64,000 bases of DNA from Cylicocyclus nassatus (taxonomy: Eukaryota; Nematoda; Chromadorea; Rhabditida; Strongylidae), in the NCBI GenBank assembly GCA_958299035.1, contig CATQJL010000305.1, positions 35,787,733 through 35,851,732 of the forward strand. Reading direction: 5' to 3'. Within the stretch, counting starts at the first letter, position 1. The number at the start of each line of letters is the position of its first letter. The notes below the pieces were generated by a model. It was not told where the DNA came from. It searched no databases and saw only the letters and a program-made list of their open reading frames with translations. This document shows positions 1 through 13,479 of the stretch, piece by piece. Position numbers and translations under genes: made by a program.

Positions 1-1470
1 TTCTGCAAAAGACTTCCGAGCGTTGGGCCGTACGCCAGAGAGCGCGATTCTGGCCTCTGAAGATGATCCGGCCTTAGACGCCTTAGAGATGGTCTATTCC
101 TGGTCACGCGTTTGGTAAGCCAAGCCGAAACCGGCTCTGAGGGTGGTGTGTAGAACTCCGTTAAGTCGGTTTCTTCAACGTACAAAAATACGATAAGAAC
201 GATATCCACGGCCGAATTTTGACTGATTTATAGTGAACAACAAACACTGATGCAAATAAGTTTTATTTCCAAATTGATTTTTAGGAAATGAGAATAAAGG
301 CACAAATGAAATAAAGAAAATATAGATGACAAAATGATTGGAAAAGAAGGCAAGAGCAGTGACCAGACTTGGTCAATGCAATATATCACTAGGCTCAAAT
401 TGTAGGCGTGGATCACCTTGGTTAGGGCTCCGCCCTTCTCCATCTCTCAGACTCCGATCTCTCGTCGGCGTCTGTCGCCTGGGTATATATGGCCACATCC
501 ATCCCACTGCATCCAAATCGACCCTTAGTGATCAAAGATCCAAATCGATCCTTAGCCTTGCCACGCCTCTCTCACCGTCGGAAACTACGGATCTCTCACC
601 GGCGTGTGTCCGCGGGGCATGACAATCGCGCTTCACTAATTAGCATCGGTTATTGATTGCCAATAATTCATGATAGAAAGAAAACAGAAAAAAGAAGTAC
701 CAATACAACAGTTAAGCATTTAAAGCGTTGCTCATCCGAAAGAATTTGAATGCCAATGCTGACATTTCCGAAGTTTAGGTTGGTGAACAGATAAAGATTC
801 GGGTGCGGAAGCTGTGCTTCAAGAGAGCGGGAAGTTCCGCGGAGCTTGATGGCATCTCAACTCTGCCGCTTGCTTCGTCTATAGTTTCTAATGACTCCAT
901 TAAAAAGTTTCTAGCTGTTTTGCAATGTGGAACCTAGCGATTTTTTAAATATGTAAGAATGAGTGCACCTGCGAGGCTCTCTTCTTTATGCTTTTGATAA
1001 ATCCACCTGAAAAGGTTAGACGGGCCAGTGGAAGAGCGCTTCATATAGAAAGATGCGCGTTATTTGACTGATTCCAGGAGATCGGTCTTCTTATCAGTCG
1101 CTTAGAGAATAGAGTAGAAAATGATAGTTGAAAAAGTTCAGAAAAATTAGCAATGAAAAACGCACTTATGACTTTTCGATGATTTCTACAATCATCAAAA
1201 TCATCTGTTTCTGAAATACGGTAACTCAGAAGCGGATATAACGATCATGGGTGTGACCGGACTCTGATTCTGCTGATTGTAGAACGTGTTCGACGTTCTA
1301 AGAAAAAAGCGGATTTGCAGCCAAGATAGAATATAAAAACTTTACTTCAGAGGGAGACAACATAAGAATTTCAATAGTGTAATAAAAATTTTACACTTTG
1401 TCGACGTTCTGACTTGACAATATGACTTGAGTTTTGACTTGACATTTTGACTTGAGTTCTTGACAAAAAC
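1..1470. other. Gene-free stretch, nothing firmly recognised
   Basis: No convincing coding exon is seen. Bases 60-180 have a style (paired gccgaaacc / ggctctgagg motifs) resembling the 5' leader of the RTE elements further along the window, so a remnant of a related retrotransposon is possible. A GC-richer block at about 395-620 on the minus strand could be the tail of another repeat. Neither assignment is secure. Confidence 0.3.
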
Positions 1471-1477
1471 CGAATAA

Positions 1478-1800
1478 ATTCTGACTTTTTTCGTGATAGA
1501 GGCGTAGTACGGAACGAAAATTTGTAGGAGTGCTCGAGAATGCATTGAAACTCTAAGATTCCTCCAAAAATCATAAATTCTGACTTTTTCGTGAAAGAGG
1601 CGTAATACGGAACAGGAACTCGTAGAAATGCTCGAGAATGCAGCGAAACAGAGTTTTTCTCAAAAAACGACAAATAGACTTTTTTCGTGACAGATGCCCA
1701 GTACGGGACAGAAATATGTAGGGTAGCTCGAGAATGCAGTAAAACTCTAAGATTACTCCTAAACTTTTTCGTGACAGAGGCCTAGTATGGAACACAAACT
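1478..1800. repeat. Short tandem repeat, ~88-99-bp unit, about 3.4 copies
   Basis: The motif ctgacttttttcgtga followed by gaggcgtagtacgga and gctcgagaatgca recurs at about 1478, 1577, 1673 and 1761, spacing 99, 96 and 88 bp. Units have diverged by substitutions and small indels, so this is an older array. Overlapping minus-strand reading frames are by-products of the repetition. Confidence 0.75.
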
Positions 1801-4800
1801 GAGAAGGGAGGAGAAAGATCTGAAAAAGGTTTAGACGTCAAAAATAATTTACACTTACCTTTTTCCAGGATACTTACCAAACGATAGTGGGAGTGCCGAT
1901 GATAAGCAGGCTAAAGCGATGACTATAGAACTCGTAAAAATATCCTGGAACGCTGAAAATCACTGATAACCTGAAGCAACTGAAACATTGAAAGTAATGA
2001 AACTTCTTCTAAGTCTAGTTTTTACAATGATTGTTACTATAAAATGTCGAAACTTTTTAACGTTGATTTTGAGCTTTCAAGGATCTCAAATTTTATTCTT
2101 GTTTAGAAAGGATACAAATGTAATGAAACGTTTACTTGAGTCACATTTTCTTTCCAATGCAGCAGACTGACTGCACAGCTCGTGCGAAAGGAGACTGTGC
2201 GGCTCTCTTGTGGCTTGCGAAATCGCTGACCTTGAAGCGATTTCACAACAATTACATGGGAGGTTCTCCACACACCGGAAAACAGAAGCAGTTTGAAAAA
2301 CTATTGTTAATTTGATTAAAAAAACATTTCTTTGAAAAGGCATTTGTTTAATAACCTATCTGTTAGCTTTGACTCTTTTGCTACCATCTCCTATTCGTGT
2401 TTAGTTCATCCTGCTCTTGGAATGATTATGAAAGGAAGACACGGTTTGCAAAAAAAAACTTTGGCCCGTAGTAAAACTAATTCGGTTCAGGTGAACTGAA
2501 CTAAGGCCCTCACAAGATTCGGTAAGGTAGACTGCCTAGCACCAGCTTCACATGCTGTAAGAATGCAAAATGAAATTTCAGCTGACCGTCCGTCTACCTG
2601 ACGAGCTAGTCTACCTTACTTCAGTCAGTCCACATTCAGTTAGACTACCAATTGGTTTAAATAATGTGTCAATGATGATACGCAGAGAAACTTCTTGTAT
2701 ACTCCTGAGTGACTTACAAAACATCACAGTCTGCGTAACAATGCAGAAAAACTCAACGGAAAACTGCACAGAATCTTCCTTACAAGCCAACAACCGGATT
2801 CCGCTTTGTTTTTTTTTCGCTCTCGTTTTATCTCTTTTTTCCGAATGTCATGATTCAAGACAACGCTATGACTCAACTTCTAGGTGCTTCTTGCTTCACT
2901 CCATCGGAATTTTCGGTTTGGTTTGTTTTTTGCCTGCAATTATGTGTGTTTGGTTTGTCTTTTTTTGCCTGCAGTTATGTGTTTTACAGTCTGATTATTT
3001 TACGCTGCTAGCCTCCTTGTTTAATTCCCGTTGTTTGCATATACAGACAGCTGTCTAAAGGCACCACCAACAGATTGTTTCCAAATTGCGTCGCATCAGT
3101 GACAGCCAGGAGGACTTTTTCGCATCTAAAAATCCTTAGCCAGTCTCCAGCTTCTTTACTGTTCATTGAAACGAAGGAATTGAACTCGTGAGATAATAAA
3201 TCTTGGAATCCTTGCTTTTTTAGAACTTCGTTGCATACGTTCTTTTCGTGTTTCTCATCTATAGATTTCTTACGTGATTATAAATCTGCGCTGGTTTTCA
3301 TTTTCCACCCAATGCGTTATGCCTTTTTCTTTCAGAAGACCATTGCAAATTGTGGCTTGCGGTTTCGTGTCGTCATATGATGAAGAGCCTGCTCGCATAA
3401 ACCAAACAACTTTTTCCAGGCAAATATGGTTGGAAAATGCACGGTATGTAATATCTACGCTATTGGTCCATCTCCCTCGCCCCGCCTCAGGGCGCCTCAG
3501 GGCCATATAAAGCCATATGCACCGCCCACAGAGAGGTTCGAATTAGAGGCAGCTGCAGCTCGTCTCCGAGCCCCCCCCCCCCCATTTTAATCACCCGCCC
3601 TCTACTTTCATTTGATCTTTAATCATATGTTTATTCCATATTATTCTCCTTCGTATATTTGCTTCATTTATTTGCTTCTATTATATTGCCATACTTATGT
3701 AAGGTTGAGCCGGAGCACTAGCTCCTGCTTGGTTACCCTCTATCTCAAATTTATCTATCCTCCACATATCTATCCGCTATCTTATTTCTTATCTAATCCT
3801 TATGCTATTACTCCGCCCTGTTTTGCTGTCTGCCGCCATATCTTTATATTCTATGTTTTGTCTATAACTGCCTGATAAATGCTTAGTAAGAAACCTAGTT
3901 GAGTTGTATATGTCGCTTGGGAAAACAGGAAGTAAGCGTTACTGAAAGGTTCAACCACGGTACCACTCATAGCCTAACGATAACGACCACCATAAATTCG
4001 TCACAGGTATACTAGTCTGATTCCTACTGATCTTAACATGAAATGGTGGTGAAGTGTCAAATTTCATTTAGCAAATGGCGAAAGTTAGAAAGAAACGCTG
4101 AAACATTGGAGATCTCGGTTCGGCCACATTCAGAGGTGCAATGGCTGACGCCTGCTCACAAGGAGGGGAGGGCGGTGAATGTAGATTGTTCATATTCGCC
4201 TGGCGAGCAAGAAGAACGAATGCTGATAGGTGTCAATATGCTGCTCATCTTTCACCCACATCTCATCCACAAGCACAGGTTGAAAACATTGGATTAAATT
4301 TTTAGTTTGACTGGATGTTATAGGGGTTTTCTTTACTTGAACATGACATAACAAGAGATGTTTGATTACCCAAAGAGTTGAGAGTGAAACTCCGAAATCT
4401 TAAGTTTTTTCTTGTTATTTCATTACTTATTACTGAGCTCTAAGAAAAACTTACTGAGTGAAGATCATCTCACCTCCCCATTTTCATCTGTAATTTGCGT
4501 TTTGTGAGACTGATAGTGCATCAAAATTGTTGGCAGCAGCTTCAGGCAATTGTTATCGTTCCTCTTCCACCACATCCTTCATTCTCTGTTTTTGATTATG
4601 CTTGGAGAGCAGTCAGAAACAAACAGTCATATCTCCTTTCCATGTTCACGCATAACCTTGCTTATCTTGCGCATGCTTCTATCGTTTCTAAAGCGGTTCT
4701 TCGACCAACTAGGCGAGTTATCGCAGGTAGAGACTGTTCATTACGTATAGGGCTTTGCGTGATCGCGTGAAGGTCGGTTAGATTTGGTCGTTGCTTGCGC

Positions 4801-5070
4801 ATTGAGCTTTCAGCAGGCTTGCTTTCTTTTTTCAAAACGCTCTGAGCAGAAAACGTTAACTTCGCTCATCTGAGCATTTTTGAAAAGTACGGGGGTAGAT
4901 TAGTGTTTTGAGGCCTTGTGGCATCCTGCTTGAGCAATGGCCGCAATCTTGCCGACATTCACGAACACGCATAGCCCTATACGCATAGGATAGGTGCGTA
5001 AAAGAGACAATGAACGGTAAGAGCAGTGAAAGTCTCCTCCATTGTTGCTGCTACTTTTGGGGCCGTGTGC
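1801..5070. other. Intergenic stretch without recognised gene
   Basis: AT-rich non-coding sequence. A run of 13 C lies at 3571-3583, just after a GC-richer segment (about 3470-3570) with a TATA-like tataaa, which looks like a fragment of an interspersed repeat. No reading frame here has a recognisable domain. Confidence 0.4.
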
Positions 5071-5780
5071 ACGTACGTCCCCGCGGGAAGGGGAGGGGAT
5101 CTGAGAGGGGAAGCGTCATATCTCGCAGGTCTATGTATCTTTGTTTTTCTTTCTCTGCCTTGGTTTTGAAGGTTCTCATACACTGATACTTGCGCATAAC
5201 GGATGCCAGGTTACTGACATACAAGATTAGATATTCACTATTTCGTCTGATTCCCTGGGGATTCCCAGGGGATCATCTCACATTTTCAAAGTCATTTATC
5301 TTCCTGAAAGATCAATGAAAACGCTGCAAAATTGTACTGTGGATATACTACAGCACTGCTAAACATGTTTATGGTAGAAATTAGTAAAATCTCAAGATAT
5401 CAAAATTTTCGATGAACCGCTGCTCGCGAGCCAGGGATTATCGAAAGAATCAAAATCTTCAGATTCCATTTCTTCTGTCGGAAACATGCTCAGCAGTATC
5501 GTAATATATCTTCAGTACAATTTTGCAGTGTTTCATTGACTATTTAAGAAGATAAATGACTTTGAAAATGTGAGATGATCCCCTGGGGATCCCCAGGGGT
5601 TCGGAAGAAATAGCGAATATTTAATCTTGTATAGCAGTAAACTGGCATCCATTATGTAGGTATAAGGATATGAGAACCTTTATAAGCACGATAGAGAAGA
5701 AGGAAGAAAGATATCTAGAGCAGCGAGATATGGCGCTTCCCCTCTCAGATCCCCTCCCTTCCCCGCGGGGATGTACGTAC
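5071..5780. repeat. Foldback (long inverted repeat) element, family F1 relative
   Basis: The left half (gtacgtccccgcgggaagg, then catatctcgcaggtctatg, gcataacggatgccagg, tcacattttcaaagtcattt) returns as reverse complement in the right half (aaatgactttgaaaatgtga, ctggcatccattatg, agcagcgagatatgg, ccccgcggggatgtacgtac). The arms are about 200-280 bp with a loop around 5340-5460. The outer-arm motifs recur at about 23.5-23.8 kb and 59.0-59.3 kb, so it belongs to a family with several members in this window. Confidence 0.75.
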
Positions 5781-6923
5781 ATGCGGGCCTTGGTCTGCGT
5801 CTCAAACCAGCCAACTGTGGCTAACATGCTGGCAAAGCCAGCAAAGCATGTCTTCAACATGCAAGAACATGTCAGAACATCTTGGATATTAGCCTCAACC
5901 CAACATGTTGTTGCATGTTGCAAACGTGTTCTGCCGACGTTGCCAGCATGGTAGCCACACGTGGCCAGATCCGAGACGCGATCAAGGGTAGCAACACCTT
6001 GGAAGGAACGATATGTTTGCACCCATAATTGTGTGAGATATTTTCGTACTCCATCTCTTTCAATTTTTTCATTGGAAATCTTGATTCATTCCCCTCTAAG
6101 TTTCATGAAACCCAACGCGGTATTTCTTTTTTGTTTATGTATTTAAAAACACCGATCTTGCTACACCATCAGAAGTAGGGAGCCCTAACGAATCCTTCTA
6201 TATGCCACTGACACATCCTCGATCAAATTGAACGGCAAGGTGCTGCTTAGCATTCATAGTTCTGTAGCAGTACGTGACATTGCATTGCTGTAGACACGCT
6301 GCAACTCCAGATCCAATTCATGACACCCCCTCAAGGCAGATTTCAAAATTCTCACTAATCAATTGTAAGTGTTTATGAAATCCGAAAAACCAACAGAGAT
6401 GCCAATGTCTCCTCTTAGTGAAAAAACTCCCACCTACATCGCCTTCAAAGCATGACACTTCAATAAAGGAAAGAAATGAAACACAGTTGGCGTCATTCGA
6501 AACCTTTAGGAGATAAAAGTCGCTCCTTCACGTGTAGCTTATCTTATGGTTCTAGAGGGCATTCGAAAAATCGTGACGAGGTGCGACCGCACGCTACACG
6601 CACGCACTTCCAGCAACCGCATTTCCTTGGTTTCTTTCTCAACTCAAGTGGTTTTTCTGCGTACATATGAATCATCTCAAATCGAGTGGTTTTTCTGCTT
6701 ACACATGAATCATAATGAGACACTGGAAGTGACTGGATGGTGCGCTGAGGTGAAGCCCTTTTGTACGGGTGATATATACTCCTGTGTGCGCAAAGACCGC
6801 AGTCAAACTTGTTGCCACGCTTTTAAGAATTACTCATAAGTTGCATGTCCATTTCCTTTCAGTGAAATCCAAGAAACAATTAAACCAATGAAGCAAAGCG
6901 TGAAGTTCAATTTTGAGCCTTTT
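5781..6923. other. Intergenic; imperfect palindromic patch at 5815-5960
   Basis: Between 5815 and 5960 the motif aacatgct/agcatgt repeats in both orientations with a weak dyad (gccaactgtggctaacatgc against gttgccagcatggtagccac), suggesting a worn foldback element. The rest, up to the satellite array, shows nothing recognised. Confidence 0.35.
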
Positions 6924-9900
6924 CCTATCCGAAAAGCAACATTCATGACACCTGGTGTGTGCAAGTCATATAACATCGCAATTATCTATAATCAATAAAA
7001 TGTCTCCTCTGCAGCACAGCGACGCGAGCGAGAGATAAAAGTTGAAGAGTACCTTCTTATACAATGTCCTGCATAAATTGCAAACTACAGTTTTCAATCT
7101 AAGGAGGTCAGCTGAGGCAAAGCTTAAAGCATGTAGCAATTTTCCAGGTCTAGGTGATTTCCTGAGCAGGTGCCAAGAATTGAGTTTAGGGTAGCCGACA
7201 AGGGAGTACAAAGAAGCGATCGTTCAAGCAAAGTCATGGTTGAAAAAAAAAGATTTCACAGGTTGGTTAGATATCTCCAGCTCCCAGCTTCGAGAGGCGT
7301 GGCAATATGCAGTTGAGTCATTTCATATACCCATATGTGTTGAGCGGCTCTTAGTGGATGATGATGTGTTACGGTGGAGCTGGATGACCGGCGATGAGGA
7401 GCGAAGGATAAATAGTTATTGAAAGTGCACTTATTTATATCTTTTGGTGGTACTATATACCCTGAACTTCCTATCCGAAAAGCAACATTCATGACACCTG
7501 GTGTGTGCAAGTCATATAACATCGCAATTATCTACGATCAATAAAATGTCTCCTCTGCAGCACAGCGACGCGAGCGAGAGATAAAAGTTGAAGAGTACCT
7601 TCTTATACAATGTCCTGCATAAATTGCAAACTACAGTTTTCAATCTAAGGAGGTCAGCTGAGGCAAAGCTTAAAGCATGTAGCAATTTTCCAGGTCTAGG
7701 TGATTTCCTGAGCAGGTGCCAAGAATTGAGTTTAGGGTAGCCGACAAGGGAGTACAAAGAAGCGATCGTTCAAGCAAAGTCATGGTTGAAAAAAAAAAGA
7801 TTTCACAGGTTGGTTAGATATCTCCAGCTCCCAGCTTCGAGAGGCGTGGCAATATGCAGTTGAGTCATTTCATATACCCATATGTGTTGAGCGGCTCTTA
7901 GTGGATGATGATGTGTTACGGTGGAGCTGGATGACCGGCGATGAGGAGCGAAGGATAAATAGTTATTGAAAGTGCACTTATTTATATCTTTTGGTGGTAC
8001 TATATACCCTGAACTTCCTATCCGAAAAGCAACATTCATGACACCTGGTGTGTGCAAGTCATATAACATCGCAATTATCTACGATCAATAAAATGTCTCC
8101 TCTGCAGCACAGCGACGCGAGCGAGAGATAAAAGTTGAAGAGTACCTTCTTATACAATGTCCTGCATAAATTGCAAACTACAGTTTTCAATCTAAGGAGG
8201 TCAGCTGAGGCAAAGCTTAAAGCATGTAGCAATTTTCCAGGTCTAGGTGATTTCCTGAGCAGGTGCCAAGAATTGAGTTTAGGGTAGCCGACAAGGGAGT
8301 ACAAAGAAGCGATCGTTCAAGCAAAGTCATGGTTGAAAAAAAAAGATTTCACAGGTTGGTTAGATATCTCCAGCTCCCAGCTTCGAGAGGCGTGGCAATA
8401 TGCAGTTGAGTCATTTCATATACCCATATGTGTTGAGCGGCTCTTTAGTGGATGATGATGTGTTACGGTGGAGCTGGATGACCGGCGATGAGGAGCGAAG
8501 GATAAATAGTTATTGAAAGTGCACTTATTTATATCTTTTGGTGGTACTATGTACCCTGAACTTCCTATCCGAAAAGCAACATTCATGACACCTGGTGTGT
8601 GCAAGTCATATAACATCGCAATTATCTACGATCAATAAAATGTCTCCTCTGCAGCACAGCGACGCGAGCGAGAGATAAAAGTTGAAGAGTACCTTCTTAT
8701 ACAATGTCCTGCATAAATTGCAAACTACAGTTTTCAATCTAAGGAGGTCAGCTGAGGCAAAGCTTAAAGCACGTAGCAATTTTCCAGGTCTAGGTGATTT
8801 CCTGAGCAGGTGCCAAGAGTTGAGTCTAGGGTAGCCGACAAGGGAGTACAAAGAAGCGATCGTTCAAGCAAAGTCATGGTTGAAAAAAAAGATTTCACAG
8901 GTTGGGATTAGATATCTCCAGCTCCCAGCTTCGAGAGGCGTGGCAATATGCAGTTGAGTCATTTCATATACTCATGTGTGTTGAGCGGCTCTTTAGTGGA
9001 TGATGATGTGTTACGGTGGAGCTGGATGACCGGCGATGAGGAGCGAAGGATAAATAGTTATTGAAAGTGCACTTATTTATATCTTTTGGTGGTACTATGT
9101 ACCCTGAACTTCCTATCCGAAAAGCAACATTCATGACACCTGGTGTGTGCAAGTCATATAACATCGCAATTATCTACGATCAATAAAATGTCTCCTCTGC
9201 AGCACAGCGACGCGAGCGAGAGATAAAAGTTGAAGAGTACCTTCTTATACAATGTCCTGCATGAATTGCAAACTACAGTTTTCAATCTAAGGAGGTCAGC
9301 TGAGGCAAAGCTTAAAGCATGTAGCAATTTTCCAGGTCTAGGTGATTTCCTGAGCAGGTGCCAAGAATTGAGTCTAGGGTAGCCGACAAGGGAGTACAAA
9401 GAAGCGATCGTTCAAGCAAAGTCATGGTTGAAAAAAAAAGATTTCACAGGTTGGGATTAGATATCTCCAGCTCCCAGCTTCGAGAGGCGTGGCAATATGC
9501 AGTTGAGTCATTTCATATACTCATGTGTGTTGAGCGGCTCTTTAGTGGAGGATGATGTGTTACGGTGGAGCTGGATGACCGGCGATGAGGAGCGAAGGAT
9601 AAATAGTTATTGAAAGTGCACTTATTTATATCTTTTGGTGGTACTATGTACCCTGAACTTCCTATCCGAAAAGCGACATTCATGACACCTGGTGTGTGCA
9701 AGTCATATAACATCGCAATTATCTACGATCAATAAAATGTCTCCTCTGCAGCACAGCGACGCGAGCGAGAGATAAAAGTTGAAGAGTACCTTCTTATACA
9801 ATGTCCTGCATAAATTGCAAACTACAGTTTTCAATCTAAGGAGGTCAGCTGAGGCAAAGCTTAAAGCATGTAGCAATTTTCCAGGTCTAGGTGATTTCCT

Positions 9901-11307
9901 GAGCAGGTGCCAAGAGTTGAGTCTAGGGTAGCCGACAAGGGAGTACAAAGAAGCGATCGTTCAAGCAAAGTTATGGTTGAAAAAAAAAAGATCTCAGAGG
10001 TTGGGATTAGATATCTCCAGCTCCCAGCTTCGAGAGGCGTGGCAATATGCAGTTGAGTCATTTCATATACCCGTGTGTGTTGAGCGGCTCTTTAGTGGAT
10101 GATGATGTGTTACGGTGGAGCTGGATGACCGGCGATGAGGAGCGAAGGATAAATAGTTATTGAAAGTGCACTTATTTATATCTTTTGGTGGTACTATATA
10201 CCCTGAACTTCCTATCCGAAAAGCAACATTCATGACACCTGGTGTGTGCAAGTCATATAACATCGCAATTATCTACGATCAATAAAATGTCTCCTCTGCA
10301 GCACAGCGACGCGAGCGAGAGATAAAAGTTGAAGAGTACCTTCTTATACAATGTCCTGCATGAATTGCAAACTACAGTTTTCAATCTAAGGAGGTCAGCT
10401 GAGGCAAAGCTTAAAGCATGTAGCAATTTTCCAGGTCTAGGTGATTTCCTGAGCAGGTGCCAAGAATTGAGTTTAGGGTAGCCGACAAGGGAGTACAAAG
10501 AAGCGATCGTTCAAGCAAAGTCATGGTTGAAAAAAAAAAGATTTTACAGGTTGGTTAGATATCTCCAGCTCCCAGCTTCGAGAGGCGTGGCAATATGCAG
10601 TTGAGTCATTTCATATACCCATGTGTGTTGAGCGGCTCTTTAGTGGATGATGATGTGTTACGGTGGAGCTGGATGACCGGCGATGAGGAGCGAAGGATAA
10701 ATAGTTATTGAAAGTGCACTTATTTATATCTTTTGGTGGTACTATATACCCTGAACTTCCTATCCGAAAAGCAACATTCATGACACCTGGTGTGTGCAAG
10801 TCATATAACATCGCAATTATCTACGATCAATAAAATGTCTCCTCTGCAGCACAGCGACGCGAGCGAGAGCTAAAAGTTGAAGAGTACCTTCTTATACAAT
10901 GTCCTGCATGAATTGCAAACTACAGTTTTCAATCTAAGGAGGTCAGCTGAGGCAATGCTTAAAGCATGTAGCAATTTTCCAGGTCTAGGTGATTTCCTGA
11001 GCAGGTGCCAAGAATTGAGTCTAGGGTAGCCGACAAGGGAGTACAAAGAAGCGATCGTTCAAGCAAAGTCATGGTTGAAAAAAAAAGATTTCACAGGTTG
11101 GGATTAGATATCTCCAGCTCCCAGCTTCGAGAGGCGTGGCAATATGCAGTTGAGTCATTTCATATACTCATGTGTGTTGAGCGGCTCTTTAGTGGAGGAT
11201 GATGTGTTACGGTGGAGCTGGATGACCGGCGATGAGGAGCGAAGGATAAATAGTTATTGAAAGTGCTCTTATTTATATCTTTTGGTGGTACTATGTACCC
11301 TGAACTT
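6924..11307. repeat. Satellite-like tandem array, eight units of ~547 bp
   Basis: The anchor cctatccgaaaagcaacatt starts at 6924 (preceded by ttt), 7470, 8017, 8564, 9112, 9661, 10211 and 10759. Spacings are 546, 547, 547, 548, 549, 550 and 548 bp, and the last unit runs out at about 11307. Units look about 97-99% identical by eye. Differences include the length of an A-run after ggttg, ggttggttag versus ggttgggattag, and cttagtgg versus ctttagtgg. Each unit holds 66-88-residue minus-strand reading frames, but their preservation simply follows from the near identity, and the last unit has a stop in one of them. The final unit joins directly to sequence leading into the BEL element. Confidence 0.95.
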
Positions 11308-12078
11308 TTGTGTGGTGCCTTTCGCGCCTTTTTGGTGGTGTCAATTGCGCGGGTCGCTGATATATCATCTATATAAGAGGGGGGGGATGAGATGTTGTTT
11401 ACGTATGTCGCACCGATTTGGACGGCTAGGTTGGAATGTTTTTTTTTGATTTGTACAAGTGTTTAATGAACTTTATCCCTGACTCTTCACTTTTTCTTTA
11501 CTCATGTCTTTTCGTCGACTCTCTTGTCTTTATTTACAACATATAACTCTGTTTAAGGCTGTGATTACTAACTTCGCTGCGTAGCAGTTTTGAGGTACGA
11601 AGTCGCCTGCAGAGCAGTGATAATTACGAGATGGACGAGGGTATGTTTTTGGGGTGCGATGGTGTATCTTTTGAGGTGCGAAGGGAGGGCTTAGTGCTCT
11701 AGGTTGAAGGCATACACAAAGGCAGAGCTGATACATTTTTCTGTGTACATTGCACTTTTTCTTTCTCTATTGTTTCATATTTATTGATCATCTTCTTTGT
11801 TCTCTATTTTTCTCTTACAAATGAGATAATAGGCTCCCGCTAAGACTAGTTTTTTTCCAGCTAAATATGTTAATCCTACGACTGTGGGTGTAGAGGCAAG
11901 TATGAATGTTGCAGTCAGTGGTTTCGTATTGTTTCGATTAGTGGCATGATGTCTGTAATGGAAAAATCCGCAAACCACTGATTTTTGACAGAGAGCGTGT
12001 GCTGAGATTCTTCAAATGCTTCACAATGAGATACGCGAAGAATACAAAAACTGTTAAAGCAAAACAGACAAAAAAGAG
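11308..12078. other. Flank of BEL element; no LTR found
   Basis: This is where a 5' LTR and primer-binding site of the downstream BEL element would be expected. I could not match any block here to 19.1-19.95 kb as a direct repeat. A minus-strand frame at 11781-11978 reads a hydrophobic stretch. An 8-G run sits at 11379-11386. Confidence 0.35.
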
Positions 12079-13250
12079 TTGATGATAGAAATTGAGCAGA
12101 TAGAAGGAGAATCTAAGTTGCAAGGAGCGATTGATGAAGCTAATGACTTGGTCTATGTGATTACAGCACGACTGGACGAGTCCAAAAGCATTAAAGAAAA
12201 TATGGAAATTAAGTTGGGATACTCAGCAATTAGAGTGCAGAGAGATGAAGGTCTAGACAGCAGAGAACATGACGCTGCAGGCATACACAACGAAGATCCA
12301 GAACAAAATGGTCTTCAAAACGAGATAAGTGCAGTCTCATCCCAACCTGGTTTTCACGACGAGGCAAGTCCAATCTCAACACAGCCCTCAGTAACAGATC
12401 CAAATCTCGAGTTTCCAATTAGGAGGACAAACAGACCAATAAAACCTCCACAGATCTCATTACCAAAGTTTTACGGGAATCCAGAAAATTTTCGGAATTC
12501 TGGTCCGTATTCAATACTTTAGTTCACAATAACCACGAAATTGATGTCATGGAGAAAATTCTCCATTTGATGGAATGCCTGAAGGGTAAGGCATGCACAG
12601 CCATCAAAGGAATCAAACTCGTTCTAGAAAACTACGATTGGCGCATAAAAACTCTCAAGGAAACCTTTTGCGATCACCCAACGAACAGATCGCAAATTGT
12701 ACAAGAACTAGTCAAATATGAAGGCAACAGTAAATACAGCAGAATCCTGTACCCACACATTCCCTCAAATCCGAATGCTAACCAATCAAATAATTTCCGC
12801 AGGCTACAGCGTAAGTAGCACTTGCGATCCCATGTGGGGGGGGGGGGGAGAGGAACAATTCTGTCTAAATTCCCACAGGATATTGTCCGATCAGTCTTGA
12901 TAGCCAGTCGGTCACATGAAAAGCAGACAATAGATGACCTCATGGGCATACTCAAGACAGAAGTAGCCGCCAAAGCATACATTGAAATCAGATTAGACCA
13001 CCAGACCAGTAATAAGGCCACTCAATCAAAAATAAGACCTATCAATCCACGACCCAATCAAGACGTAGGGTGTATATTCTGCCAAAAGGGCAATCATCCA
13101 TCTCTTTACTGTCGAACAGTAAATGAGCAAAGTACCCAACGAAAAATTTTGAAGGAACAAAACCGCTGCTGGAAATGCTGCTCTTCTAGGCACAATAGTT
13201 TCGATTGCCAAAATACGGACTGCAGCCTTTGCGGCCAAAAGCATCATTAG
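12079..13250 (+). pseudogene. BEL gag-like region (DUF1759 type) with zinc knuckles
   Basis: The first frame (12079-12522) ends in a proline-rich linker and LPKFYGNPENF, the usual entry to the DUF1759 capsid-like domain of BEL elements. The homologous reading continues in another frame at 12549-12818 (HLMECLKGKACTAIKG), so there is a frameshift near 12497. A second shift coincides with the G13 run at 12836-12848. The last frame (to 13250) carries two CX2CX4HX4C knuckles, CIFCQKGNHPSLYC at about 13071 and CWKCCSSRHNSFDC at about 13168, plus a partial third (CSLCGQKHH). The role in an intact element is particle assembly and RNA binding. The poly-G frameshift could be a sequencing or replication error. 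Confidence 0.85.
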
Positions 13251-13479
13251 CTTGTGCTACAAAAAAGATGAGCCTCGCAGTAACCCCACGTTTGATAGCA
13301 GGCCGAGAATTGCTAACGTAAATCAAAATAACTACAAAAACGATAGTTTTTACAATTCCGACCAACGAAATAATTATAAACGTGAAAAACAGAGAATGGG
13401 TCAACCAAACACGCAAATGTTTGCAGAAACACAAAACAACAACGTAGAAGTCATTGACAACAATTCCACAAATAAACAA

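Noticed and set aside
6966..11202. Repeated 66-, 81- and 88-residue frames, seemingly a tandem gene family
   Set aside because: They sit in near-identical satellite units, so openness is inherited, not selected; no start context, splice sites or domain, and one unit has a stop in the 81-residue frame.
6924..11307. Possible CRISPR-like array
   Set aside because: Units are ~547 bp, contiguous and near-identical with no unique spacers, and the genome is eukaryotic.
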